Assembly: GCA_900539175.1 (NCBI GenBank) | Contig: UQAW01000010.1 | Span: 1 to 64,000, forward strand | DNA from: an uncultured Lachnospiraceae bacterium | Lineage (GTDB): Bacteria; Bacillota; Clostridia; Lachnospirales; Lachnospiraceae | Direction of reading: 5' to 3' | Length of the DNA stretch: 64,000 nt | Shown: piece by piece, positions 10,301-18,515 of the stretch | Layout of the letters: the number at the start of each line of letters is the position of its first letter | Position numbering within the stretch: position 1 is the first letter of the stretch | The notes under the pieces: generated by a model | Databases searched by the model: none | Told to the model about the DNA's origin: nothing | What the model saw: only the letters and a program-made list of their open reading frames with translations | Translations under genes and position numbers: made by a program

Positions 10301-13300
10301 ACGATGGTTATAATGCAAATGATGTAACACTGGAGGTAATCGCAGAAGATTTCTCTGGGAATAAGAATATTAAGACGAAAAATCTTTTATGTGATTTTAC
10401 AAAGCCTTCTGTTACAGTCAGGTATGAGAATGCAAAGACGTCAGAAGATAAAGAAGCATCAGTTCATAATGGTATATATTACGATGGAAACAGAACGGCA
10501 ATAGTTACATTTAGTGACGTGAATTTGTCTTGGGAAAAATCTCAGTTTAATATTGCGTTCTCTTATGGCGACAAGGATTATTCTTTCCAATTAAATGGTA
10601 CTTCTCAGAATGAGACTCCGCCGTTGGAAGTTTTAAAAGGCTTAAAAGATAGTTATGGACATGAAATATTCACTGGTGTAACGATTGGAGACATCCAAAA
10701 GGGGGGAACAGAAAATAAGCTTGAAGTAAAATTGACTTTTAATGGAGAGGAACATTATAAGAATATTCAATTTTCCTGTAAGGATGATTTGGGAAATGAG
10801 ACCAGGGATGATGAGGTGGATTATGAGAATGGAACAGAAATTACAAATAAAGAATTTGTGATTGATAAAACACCTCCGGTAGTAACGGTTACTTATGGAA
10901 TTAATGTTTATGATGCTGATAGTGATACGTTCGATCAAAAGAATTTGGAAGGACCAATAACAGATAGAGTGTACACACAGGATTCCGTGAACTTCAGTGT
11001 CAAGGTTGAAGAACGTAATTTCCCTGAGAAGGAAGAACAATACACAAAATATATAAAATCGGAAACAACAGTTGAGGATTGGGATAAAAAACCTGAGACT
11101 CCAGATGATGGAATTCAAAAGCCGGAAAATTGGAAGCTGATTCAAGGGGATAACAGTTATAATAGGAAGTATGAATTTACATTTAGTGAGGAGGGAAATT
11201 ATGAACAAGGCTTTACATGTACTGATTTAGCAGGACATAAGGTAGAATGTACAGGCAATTTGTTCACTATTGATGATACTCCACCTACAGGCTACATAAA
11301 GATTCAAAGTAATATTGTTAGTGAATTTATTGATAATATTACATTCGGTGTATTAGAATTCAAACAATTCTTCAAGAATCTAGTAGTAGTTGAATGTAAA
11401 GGCGAGGATAAAATCTCTCCTATAAATACTTTACAATATAAAAATTATCCAGAAGAGAAAAAGGCTGATTTTATAAAGACACTTGAAGAATGGAATGATT
11501 TTTCTGAAGTAAATAACATTGATAAAACGATGACTGCTAAAAAAGAAATGGCTCCCAATCAACAGTTTGTAGTGTATTCAAAAATTATGGATAAAGCTGG
11601 AAATAAGACCTATTATAGTAGTACAGAAGGTGTTGTGCTTGATAGTTACTCTCCAGAAATCGAAATAAAGGAATTAAGTCAATCACAAAATGGAATTTTT
11701 AACGAAAATGTGCAGCTACAGATTGATGTTGAGGATCCGATACAGGGAGATACATATTCTGGTTTGGAGAAAGTATGGTATACAGTGAGTGCTTCAGGTA
11801 ATGTAAACTCCGAACAGGAAACAGTATTGATGGATAACAGCAGCAACCGGGTACAGGGAAATCGGGTATTTAGCCGGAAAATAACGATTTCGGCAGAGGA
11901 GTATAACAGTAATAATGTAGAAGTAAATGTGTATGCAACAGACTTTGCGGGAAATACAGGGGAAAGCAAAAAAACGCTTAAGATTGATGTTACCCCTCCG
12001 GTAATTACTGTATCCTGGGATTTGAATGATCCTGTTAATGGTAAATACTACAAGGATACCAGAACAGCTACAGTAACTGTAACAGAACGTAATTTTAATC
12101 CGGATGATGTAAAATATAATATCACCAATACGTTGAATAATAATGTGACATTCGGAGAATGGACGAGTGATGGGAATATTAATGTATCGGATAGTGCAAA
12201 AAGTACTTGTGAGATACAATTTGGGTGCGATGGTGATTATACATTCCAACCAGAATGCACGGATCTAGCTGGTAATTTTACTAAACATGAAACAAAATAT
12301 GAATTTACCATAGATAAAACAGATCCGGAAATAACACTGGCTTATAGTAATGAAAAAACACCGGAAGGCACAACAGCAACTGAACATAATGATATATATT
12401 ATGATGGCAATCGAACGGCTACAATTACTTTTAGTGATTTGAATTTGTCTAAGAATGAGTCAGCATTTATTATTCAATTAGAAGATTTAAAGGTTAAAAA
12501 AACTTATAATCTGGATAAAGAGGACAGTATTAAAGAATTGGAAAGCTTACAAGACATGAAAGGAGAAAAAGTATTTAGTAAGGTAGAAATTGGAGATATT
12601 ATTGATGGAGAAAAAGTAAACGAAAATGTAAATGTAAATAAGAAAAAATTTATTGTAACATTAACATTTAATGGTGAAGAACATTATAGTAATATAGGAT
12701 TTAGTTGTAAGGATTTAGCTGGTAGAGGTAACTCTGAACTGAAGTACTCAGGGGATACTTCAGATCAAACTAATACAGAATTTGTTATAGATAAGACACC
12801 ACCAGAACTGGAGGTTACTTATGGTATTAATACTTATGATATTAATACAAATACAGAGAAGTTTGAAGAGTTAAAAGGACCGGTGACAAATAGAAAATAT
12901 ACCAAAAATCCTGTGAAATATAATATTAAGGTTACAGAACGTAACTTTCCTGACTTCCCTGGGGAGAAAAATAATTATATAAGTTCAAAAACAAAAGTGG
13001 AAGATGGCGATGAGAACCCCTACACTCCAGATACGGAAATTCAAGATTCGGAAAACTGGAATTCAAGTCAGAATGTAATTAAGTATGAGTGGACATATGG
13101 CTGTACCCTTGAAAGTGAAGGTAATTATACACAAGATTTTGCAATTACTGATTTAGCAGGGCACAAGGTAGAATGTGAAGGTAGTCAGTTTACGATTGAC
13201 AAAACTTCTCCAACAGGAGATATAAAGGTAGACAGCAGTCCTATCAGTGAGTTGTTGAACCGTATTACTTTTGGTGGATTTACTCGTTTTTTTAACAGGT

Positions 13301-15717
13301 CTGTTGCAGTTGAGTTTACGGGAGAAGATGTTATTTCTCCAGTGGACATATTCCAGTATAAGAGCTATCGTGAACAGCAGGATGCAAACTTGGTGAAAGA
13401 TAATTCGGGCTGGAAGAATATACCGGGCAGTAAAGTTGGAAGTGGAAGTAAAAGTCTGAATGGCAGTTATATACAAAATCCGGATCAGCAATTTGTAACT
13501 TATTCAAAAATTGTTGACAGAGCAGGAAATACTGCATATTACGGAAGTGTGAATGGGGTTGTACTGGATACTGCAAAGCCGGGACCTAAGATTACCATTA
13601 CAAATTTAAGTCAGTCACAGAATGGTATTTTTAACGAAGATGTGCAGCTGCGGATTGATGTTGAGGATCCGATACAGGGAGATACATATTCCGGTTTGGA
13701 GAAAGTATGGTATACAGTGAGTGCTTCAGGTAATGTAACATCCGGCCAGGAAACAGTATTGATGGACAACAGCAGCAACCGGGTACAGGGAAATCGGGTA
13801 TTCAGCCAGACAATCACGATTCCGGCAAAAACCTATAACAGTAATGATGTAAGAGTGAAGGCATATGCAACTGATTTTACGGGAAACACAGGGGAAAGTG
13901 AGGAGACGCAATTAAAGATTGATGTTACAAATCCATCCATTTCTGTAACCTGGGATTTGAATAATCCTGCTAACGGCAAATATTACAAGGATACCAGAAC
14001 TGCTACAGTAACTGTGACAGAGCGTAATTTTGATCCGAATGGCGTAAGATTCAATATTACAAATACAGATGGTACATCTGCTCAGATCAGTAGATGGAGC
14101 AGCAGCAGTAATATTGGAATATCTGACAGTGCTACAAGTACTTGTACGGTGTCTTTCCCGGCGGACGGTGATTATACATTTACACTTGGCTGTACGGATC
14201 TGGCAGGAAACAGTGTGGAATATGGACAGACGGATACCTTTACAATTGATAAGACAATTCCGGTTATTACAGTTTCCTACGATAATAATACGGCGAAGAA
14301 TGGCAATTATTACAAAGAAAAACGTACGGCAACCGTTACGGTAAAGGAGCATAACTTCAATGCTTCCGATGTTAAAGCTGCGATTACAGCAAATCTGCAG
14401 GGACAGGGAATCACGGCTCCTTCTGTCAGTGGTTTCAGTAACAGCGGTGATACGCATACGGCAACCGTTGATTATCTGAAAGACGGTGATTATACCTTTG
14501 ATATTTCTTATTCCGATTTGGCCGGCAATGCGGCGGCAGCTTATAGTACCGATAAATTTACAGTAGATCTGACGCCTCCGGATGTTCAGATTGTAGATAT
14601 TGAGGATAAATCTGCCAACAACGATGTAGTTGCTCCGGGTGTGACTTATACAGATATTAATTTCGAGGAAAAGGGCGCAGTGATTACGTTGATGGGCGCT
14701 AATAATGGAGTGGTAACACTGAATCAGGTACAGAGCGCAATTCCTAACGGACAGAGTATTAAGCTGGAAGATTTCCCGCATACAGAGGCCATGGATGATC
14801 TTTATACTTATAAAGTGAAAGTAGAGGATAAGGCAGGAAATGTTACTGAGAAGAGTGTTATGTTTTCTGTAAACCGTTATGGTTCGGTTTATGTACTGGA
14901 TACGGAAACAAAGAAATGGCTGAGCACGGGAGAAGATGATTATACTTATATTAACGAAGAAAAACCGATTGGTGTTATTGAGTATAATGTAGATACCGTG
15001 GATGTTAGTACCTTGACATCAAACAGAGATGGAGATCTGACAAACCTGGAAGCGGGAACAGATTATAAGGTGAAGGAATCCGGAAGTGAAGCACAGTGGA
15101 AAGAATACTATTACCAGATTGGTGCGGAAAACTTTGTGGAAGAAGGTAACTATACACTGATGATTTCATCTCAGGATAAAGCGAACAATACCACAAACAA
15201 TACAAGTGTAAAGCATGCCGGAAAGGAACTTCCGTTGGCATTTACTGTGGACAAGACGGCACCGACAGTCATAGTGTCCGGTGTGGAAGATGGGGGACAG
15301 TATCGTTCTGCAAAACGGATCATGACTGTAGATGCAAAGGATAATTTATCGCTTGCTGAAGTTGAAATTGCAATCGACGGTAAAAGTACGGTATATGAAG
15401 CGGAAGAATTATATGAGACCGACGGAATTATATCGGTAGATATCGGCCGTTCCAATAAGTGGCAGACGATCGAAATTAAAGCAAGAGATGCGGCAGGTAA
15501 TGATCTTGGAACTTTAAGATCAGAGGATGGAGAATTGACTTCAAAATCCGCAAAGGTAGTAATGACAGTTCTTGTAACGCCAAATGTTCTGGTACAGTAT
15601 TATATGAATAAACCCGTCTTCTTTGGAAGTCTGGGAGTTGTAGTGCTGGCAGCTGCGTTGATTATTCTGTTTATTTTAAAGCGCAGAAAAGAAGAGGAAG
15701 GGCAACAACAAGTATAA
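7321..15717 (+). CDS. Giant Ig-like repeat surface protein
   Basis: 2798 residues. A signal peptide (about 1-31) is followed by a carboxypeptidase-regulatory-like beta domain (about 49-110). A long series of bacterial Ig-like modules follows, recognisable by repeated DKTPP / TVTERNF motifs. A C-terminal TM helix and KRRKEEE tail anchor it; there is no LPXTG. Residues from about 1030 to 2310 hold two copies of a four-module super-repeat of about 1.93 kb (nt about 10405-12310 and 12322-14250), plus an extra module. Likely an extended stalk or adhesin associated with the secretion locus (inference). GGAGACC precedes the ATG. Confidence 0.85.
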   Translation: MKDNKKILNKILSFVLSFIMIFSMILHPSLVMGEPAGTEDEQPITEVVQLSGSVKCGTEAVANASVIVKNEDNQYQTTSDNDGNFSVSIVKGTYNVHAEKEGFIAGSDIEITADADIAGKDLELSLDDLRFNKEDHKLLMNCAQEEISVENTVSGATFEWKVVNGDSVQIVSGADSSSVTVSPVKEGRSEIYCEISFGGIKKENSLNIDVEKVETQISFREVSPSEGTDVNRVTLSVDTTDIPNGEIISFYKNQTIYIGEAAVDSNSAAYTYISDSYISESVVFKAEYAGNDIYKGSSATSKNNNYQLNKPMKFVDGKGVALKRNSNSDRYLEQQYFVYGSEYSVKINEEVPNSIYSCEVSQGSADCIEASIDPKTGALTIKAKRASEDGETVEVVIKRTGNVNCIYSDDEVTLPLKINKKDVTITTDIDFTKTYDKAANFTVSKEAFKNCEVKGALESDSLEIISADIQLPSTDAGIYTNKNEITLSNIKYNNGIDMKYQVSLTVNAVCINVEQRIIGLRVVVDNVQREFGHKGKYLNDPSISIEMIEPALLDGDSLDEEPGAIMGVVDSTEDGTPVKLDADGNIIAYENAIIPDLESIKNKYTTENETWQDEYTAPNKNYKFSKDKNENGKLTIIKEKIKEKIDLNSSIIKQIEQYILFSDSNKESYYETQEDILWVRGTTDDIPRFITISTNKNENSPGSKYDSVRITEKEGITLNDSKNGVSFKAGEEDNKEETIEVTLYKEEVACSEPFEISVHVDAKAPEVALDMENKKAEQNMLDCIINKITFGYFGKGSYTVPIHVSDSGSGGIQWQYAVVNLKDKNKESDLQTIVDDLSDDAWSDLFTEAESEISLTADQAEGDGYVIFVRTYDNLDNSKIYASSGIVLENRAPDIVFEQGEEPYNIDKNDTEITQKFSIIEQGNIVSGIKSVKYRIYKGNGDNEKDFLVKETSLPLSYGDDETSGKLPEYSQLDPSNKESKYVQQNFEIKIKLDDGYNANDVTLEVIAEDFSGNKNIKTKNLLCDFTKPSVTVRYENAKTSEDKEASVHNGIYYDGNRTAIVTFSDVNLSWEKSQFNIAFSYGDKDYSFQLNGTSQNETPPLEVLKGLKDSYGHEIFTGVTIGDIQKGGTENKLEVKLTFNGEEHYKNIQFSCKDDLGNETRDDEVDYENGTEITNKEFVIDKTPPVVTVTYGINVYDADSDTFDQKNLEGPITDRVYTQDSVNFSVKVEERNFPEKEEQYTKYIKSETTVEDWDKKPETPDDGIQKPENWKLIQGDNSYNRKYEFTFSEEGNYEQGFTCTDLAGHKVECTGNLFTIDDTPPTGYIKIQSNIVSEFIDNITFGVLEFKQFFKNLVVVECKGEDKISPINTLQYKNYPEEKKADFIKTLEEWNDFSEVNNIDKTMTAKKEMAPNQQFVVYSKIMDKAGNKTYYSSTEGVVLDSYSPEIEIKELSQSQNGIFNENVQLQIDVEDPIQGDTYSGLEKVWYTVSASGNVNSEQETVLMDNSSNRVQGNRVFSRKITISAEEYNSNNVEVNVYATDFAGNTGESKKTLKIDVTPPVITVSWDLNDPVNGKYYKDTRTATVTVTERNFNPDDVKYNITNTLNNNVTFGEWTSDGNINVSDSAKSTCEIQFGCDGDYTFQPECTDLAGNFTKHETKYEFTIDKTDPEITLAYSNEKTPEGTTATEHNDIYYDGNRTATITFSDLNLSKNESAFIIQLEDLKVKKTYNLDKEDSIKELESLQDMKGEKVFSKVEIGDIIDGEKVNENVNVNKKKFIVTLTFNGEEHYSNIGFSCKDLAGRGNSELKYSGDTSDQTNTEFVIDKTPPELEVTYGINTYDINTNTEKFEELKGPVTNRKYTKNPVKYNIKVTERNFPDFPGEKNNYISSKTKVEDGDENPYTPDTEIQDSENWNSSQNVIKYEWTYGCTLESEGNYTQDFAITDLAGHKVECEGSQFTIDKTSPTGDIKVDSSPISELLNRITFGGFTRFFNRSVAVEFTGEDVISPVDIFQYKSYREQQDANLVKDNSGWKNIPGSKVGSGSKSLNGSYIQNPDQQFVTYSKIVDRAGNTAYYGSVNGVVLDTAKPGPKITITNLSQSQNGIFNEDVQLRIDVEDPIQGDTYSGLEKVWYTVSASGNVTSGQETVLMDNSSNRVQGNRVFSQTITIPAKTYNSNDVRVKAYATDFTGNTGESEETQLKIDVTNPSISVTWDLNNPANGKYYKDTRTATVTVTERNFDPNGVRFNITNTDGTSAQISRWSSSSNIGISDSATSTCTVSFPADGDYTFTLGCTDLAGNSVEYGQTDTFTIDKTIPVITVSYDNNTAKNGNYYKEKRTATVTVKEHNFNASDVKAAITANLQGQGITAPSVSGFSNSGDTHTATVDYLKDGDYTFDISYSDLAGNAAAAYSTDKFTVDLTPPDVQIVDIEDKSANNDVVAPGVTYTDINFEEKGAVITLMGANNGVVTLNQVQSAIPNGQSIKLEDFPHTEAMDDLYTYKVKVEDKAGNVTEKSVMFSVNRYGSVYVLDTETKKWLSTGEDDYTYINEEKPIGVIEYNVDTVDVSTLTSNRDGDLTNLEAGTDYKVKESGSEAQWKEYYYQIGAENFVEEGNYTLMISSQDKANNTTNNTSVKHAGKELPLAFTVDKTAPTVIVSGVEDGGQYRSAKRIMTVDAKDNLSLAEVEIAIDGKSTVYEAEELYETDGIISVDIGRSNKWQTIEIKARDAAGNDLGTLRSEDGELTSKSAKVVMTVLVTPNVLVQYYMNKPVFFGSLGVVVLAAALIILFILKRRKEEEGQQQV

Positions 15718-15754
15718 AGTAAACAAAAGAGTGTCGACCGGAAGAAGTGGTCAG

Positions 15755-15790
15755 AAATAAGCTGTCTAATGAAAATTGGGCAGCTTATTT
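15755..15790 (+). terminator. Stem-loop after the giant gene
   Basis: AAATAAGCTG pairs with CAGCTTATTT around an AT-rich loop, 38 nt past the stop of the giant surface protein. The A/T flanks of the stem could terminate in either direction. Confidence 0.6.
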
Positions 15791-15793
15791 ACT

Positions 15794-15954
15794 ATGAAAG
15801 TCCCGGACAGCAGCCATGAACCGGAGCGTGTTTGCACGCGCAGGTACATGGATATTGGACGGGCAAGCCGGTATGAGTAAGGAGGGCGGCAGCCCGGATT
15901 GCGAATACTGGCGGCGATTGTGGGAGCACAAAGTGCGGAGCAATCGGCTTTCAT
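15794..15954. repeat. GC-rich structured intergenic element of 161 bp
   Basis: Bounded by the inverted ends ATGAAAG (15794-15800) and CTTTCAT (15948-15954). It contains short GC hairpins: GCGTG/CACGC (15826-15839), GGGC/GCCC (15884-15895), and CGATTG/CAATCG (15915-15946) enclosing GCAC/GTGC. Markedly more GC-rich than its surroundings, with no long reading frame. A partial copy of its right part (GCGATTGYGGGAGCACAAA) is near 51467. It could be a dispersed repeat or structured RNA. Confidence 0.5.
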
Positions 15955-16018
15955 GAATAGTGATGCCTGTTTAGAAATAGTTGTTATATAAAAGAGATAG
16001 GAATGGAGGTGATCAACT

Positions 16019-17908
16019 TTGTTGTATGAAGGGGCGGTATTGAATGATACATATCAGATTATCAGAGAGATCGGCAGCGGAGGAACAGGGGTTATTTATC
16101 TTGCATACCATCTGCGTCTGCAAAAGTATGTTGTGGTGAAACGAATCAGAGAAAATTTTGTTGGGACGATCAATACAAGGACGGAGGTTGACATTTTAAA
16201 GCGTCTTCATCATTCGTATTTGCCCCAGGTTTATGATTTTCTTCAGTTTGGAATGGAAGTATATACGGTTATGGAGTATATCGATGGTTATGATCTGCAA
16301 TATTATCAAAAGCAAGGTTACCAGTTCAGTGAGGAACAATTTATCCTTTGGCTGAGACAACTCTGTGAGGTATTGGAATATCTTCATGGACAGAATCCGG
16401 CGATTCTGCACAGTGACATTAAACCGGCGAATATTATGATCACACCGGAAGGAAATGTATGTCTGATTGATTTTAATATTTCTCTGGAAGAAGACGGATC
16501 GGAAGAACTTCAAGGTTTAAGTCCCTGGTTTGCAGCACCGGAACAGTTTGAAAAGGCTGCTTTGCTTCAGTCGGGTCAGGATGCTTCTGCAATAATACTG
16601 GACGTGAGGATGGATATCTATAGTCTGGGTGCAACCTTTTACAGCCTTATGACCGGAAGATATCCGGCTCAGAAAAAACAGGAGATAATTCCTTTAAGTG
16701 CTTATCATCTTCCATACAGCAGCGGATTGATTACGATTGTATCCAGGGCAATGAAGTTTGAAAAAAGAAAGAGATATCAGAGTATAACTGCCATGAAATG
16801 CAGTTTGCAGAATATCGGGAAGTCAGATATTCGGTATCGTCAGATACAGATGCAGTGTACGGCGCTTTATCTGTGTTATGCACTTATATTAGCCTGCGGT
16901 ATTTTATTGTCCGTGTATGGAAATCTGCGGATGCGGCAGGAACATTTTGAGCAGGACTATCGGGAGATTGTTCAGGCGTCTGCGAAGATGGAAGATGAAA
17001 CGGTGATATCGAGGGGCACGAGTTTATTGAATAATCGTTCTTATGGATCTGTATGGAAGCAGGGTGATGAAAAAGGAGAGGTTTTTTATCTGATTGGAAA
17101 CAGTTATTATAACCTGGAAAATTATGAAGCGGCCAGTGAATATTTTACTTATGCGCTGGAAGAAAATCCGGACAATATGATTTACTACCGGGATGGTGCA
17201 ATTGCAGCAGTGAAGGCGGGGGATGAGACAGAAGCAAAGTATCTTCTGGAATGTGCCGGGGAACGTGGGATGGACAACGTGCAGATAAATCTGATTCGTG
17301 CAAATCTGGCAGCAGAAGAAGAGGATTGGGAGGAAGTAATTCTTGCAGCAGGAGCAGTATTGAATGCTAAAGTGGACGATGACAGCAGAGCAAATGCAGC
17401 AATTCTTCTGGCGGATGCATATGGTGAGTATCAGGACAGGGAGAACCAGACGCAGATGTTAAAAGCAGCATATGATTATTCTGATGATAATCGGATACTT
17501 AGAAAATTAGGATACACTTATCTGCAGTTAGCCGGTGATTCAGAAGAGGAAAAGAAGGAACAGTATCTTTCTATGGCGGAAGAGTGTTATGCAACATTAA
17601 TTTCGCGGATTACACCATCTTATCAGGATTTATTAAATCAGTCGATCATATGGGAAATGGAAGGAAGATATGAAAAGAGTTACGAAGGTTTTCAGAAAAT
17701 GTCCAAAGAGTACGAGAATGCTTATGAAGTCTATATGTATCTGGCTTATGTAGGTTATCTGATAGAGCGGCAGAAAGAAGAAGAGAAACAGAATTATGTG
17801 CGGGTGAAAGAGTATTTTACAAAGGCACAGTACTATTATGACAGGCAGGGAAAACCTTATGATTCTCAGATGCAGACATTGATAACACTGATGCAGGAAA
17901 TTATGTAG
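16019..17908 (+). CDS. Second transmembrane Ser/Thr kinase with TPR-like extracellular part and DFN motif
   Basis: 629 residues from a TTG start, chosen because GGAGG lies 9 nt upstream. The kinase domain (about 8-265) has IGSGGTGVIYLA, VVVKR lysine, LHSDIKPANIM (HSD instead of HRD), LIDFN (DFN instead of DFG) and AAPEQF. Catalytic Asp, Asn and metal-binding Asp are kept, so it may be active. A TM segment (about 281-304) precedes a C-terminal region of TPR-like helical repeats (about 340-620). Architecture parallels the kinase at 4595. Confidence 0.87.
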   Translation: MLYEGAVLNDTYQIIREIGSGGTGVIYLAYHLRLQKYVVVKRIRENFVGTINTRTEVDILKRLHHSYLPQVYDFLQFGMEVYTVMEYIDGYDLQYYQKQGYQFSEEQFILWLRQLCEVLEYLHGQNPAILHSDIKPANIMITPEGNVCLIDFNISLEEDGSEELQGLSPWFAAPEQFEKAALLQSGQDASAIILDVRMDIYSLGATFYSLMTGRYPAQKKQEIIPLSAYHLPYSSGLITIVSRAMKFEKRKRYQSITAMKCSLQNIGKSDIRYRQIQMQCTALYLCYALILACGILLSVYGNLRMRQEHFEQDYREIVQASAKMEDETVISRGTSLLNNRSYGSVWKQGDEKGEVFYLIGNSYYNLENYEAASEYFTYALEENPDNMIYYRDGAIAAVKAGDETEAKYLLECAGERGMDNVQINLIRANLAAEEEDWEEVILAAGAVLNAKVDDDSRANAAILLADAYGEYQDRENQTQMLKAAYDYSDDNRILRKLGYTYLQLAGDSEEEKKEQYLSMAEECYATLISRITPSYQDLLNQSIIWEMEGRYEKSYEGFQKMSKEYENAYEVYMYLAYVGYLIERQKEEEKQNYVRVKEYFTKAQYYYDRQGKPYDSQMQTLITLMQEIM

Positions 17909-17935
17909 GAAAAGGGTGTAGGAAGAGGTGATCCA

Positions 17936-18079
17936 ATGAATGGAGAATGTATTATGGCAGCAGGTATTTTTCTGATGGTATTTGGGACAATCTGCTTTGG
18001 AGGAGTCCGCAGCTTGCTTTGGGTAAAAAAGAAACGTTTGATGGAGGAGATTCACTATATTTATTACCGGGAAGGGTAG
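17936..18079 (+). CDS. 47-residue single-TM protein
   Basis: ATG at 17936 after AGAGGTGATCCA, stop at 18079. One hydrophobic helix (AAGIFLMVFGTICFGGV) is followed by a basic stretch KKKR. It fits exactly between the kinase stop and the zinc-ribbon gene with normal operon spacing, which supports it being real. Function unknown. Confidence 0.6.
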   Translation: MNGECIMAAGIFLMVFGTICFGGVRSLLWVKKKRLMEEIHYIYYREG

Positions 18080-18088
18080 GGGAGAGAG

Positions 18089-18496
18089 ATGAGATGTCCA
18101 AATTGTTATTCAGAGATTGGCAATAGTAAAAAGATCTGTCCTTGTTGTGGGTATGATTTAGAAGAGGATCGTATGGGAACAACATATATAAGTCATCCGG
18201 CAAGGGGCGGACACCATTATGAACAGCGGAATTATCGGGAATGCAAAAATCAGAGATATGATTCACATGGCTATCCGGTGATGGATGGCAGAGGATATTA
18301 TCCGCAGTCTTTACAGGGATATGATTCTGAGTTTTATCAAGTGTATTGCCAGGAGTATTATCAAAATTTAATCAGAAGGGAAGAAAGACGGCAGGAGAGA
18401 AGACAGCATGTGTTGATGGTATGGCTGATTATCCTTTCGGGGGTATTGATGTTCCATAGTTTTCTGATGATTTTATTACTTACAGTTGGAAGATAA
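18089..18496 (+). CDS. Zinc-ribbon membrane protein
   Basis: 135 residues. An N-terminal zinc ribbon (CPNC...CPCC, residues 3-20) is followed by a Tyr/Gly/Arg-rich middle and a C-terminal TM helix (about 108-130). The cytoplasmic zinc finger probably mediates protein-protein contact. Part of the run from 16019 to 20776; function unknown. Confidence 0.75.
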   Translation: MRCPNCYSEIGNSKKICPCCGYDLEEDRMGTTYISHPARGGHHYEQRNYRECKNQRYDSHGYPVMDGRGYYPQSLQGYDSEFYQVYCQEYYQNLIRREERRQERRQHVLMVWLIILSGVLMFHSFLMILLLTVGR

Positions 18497-18515
18497 GTGA
18501 AAAGAGGTGCGAGAG

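Noticed and set aside
10642..11208. 188-codon minus-strand frame
   Set aside because: Antisense to the giant gene; low-complexity Ile/Phe-rich translation.
13912..14781. Minus-strand open frame of 289 codons within the giant Ig-repeat gene
   Set aside because: Antisense to a well-supported gene; its composition is a mirror of the repeats (Ile/Arg/Cys-rich) and it has no ribosome site.
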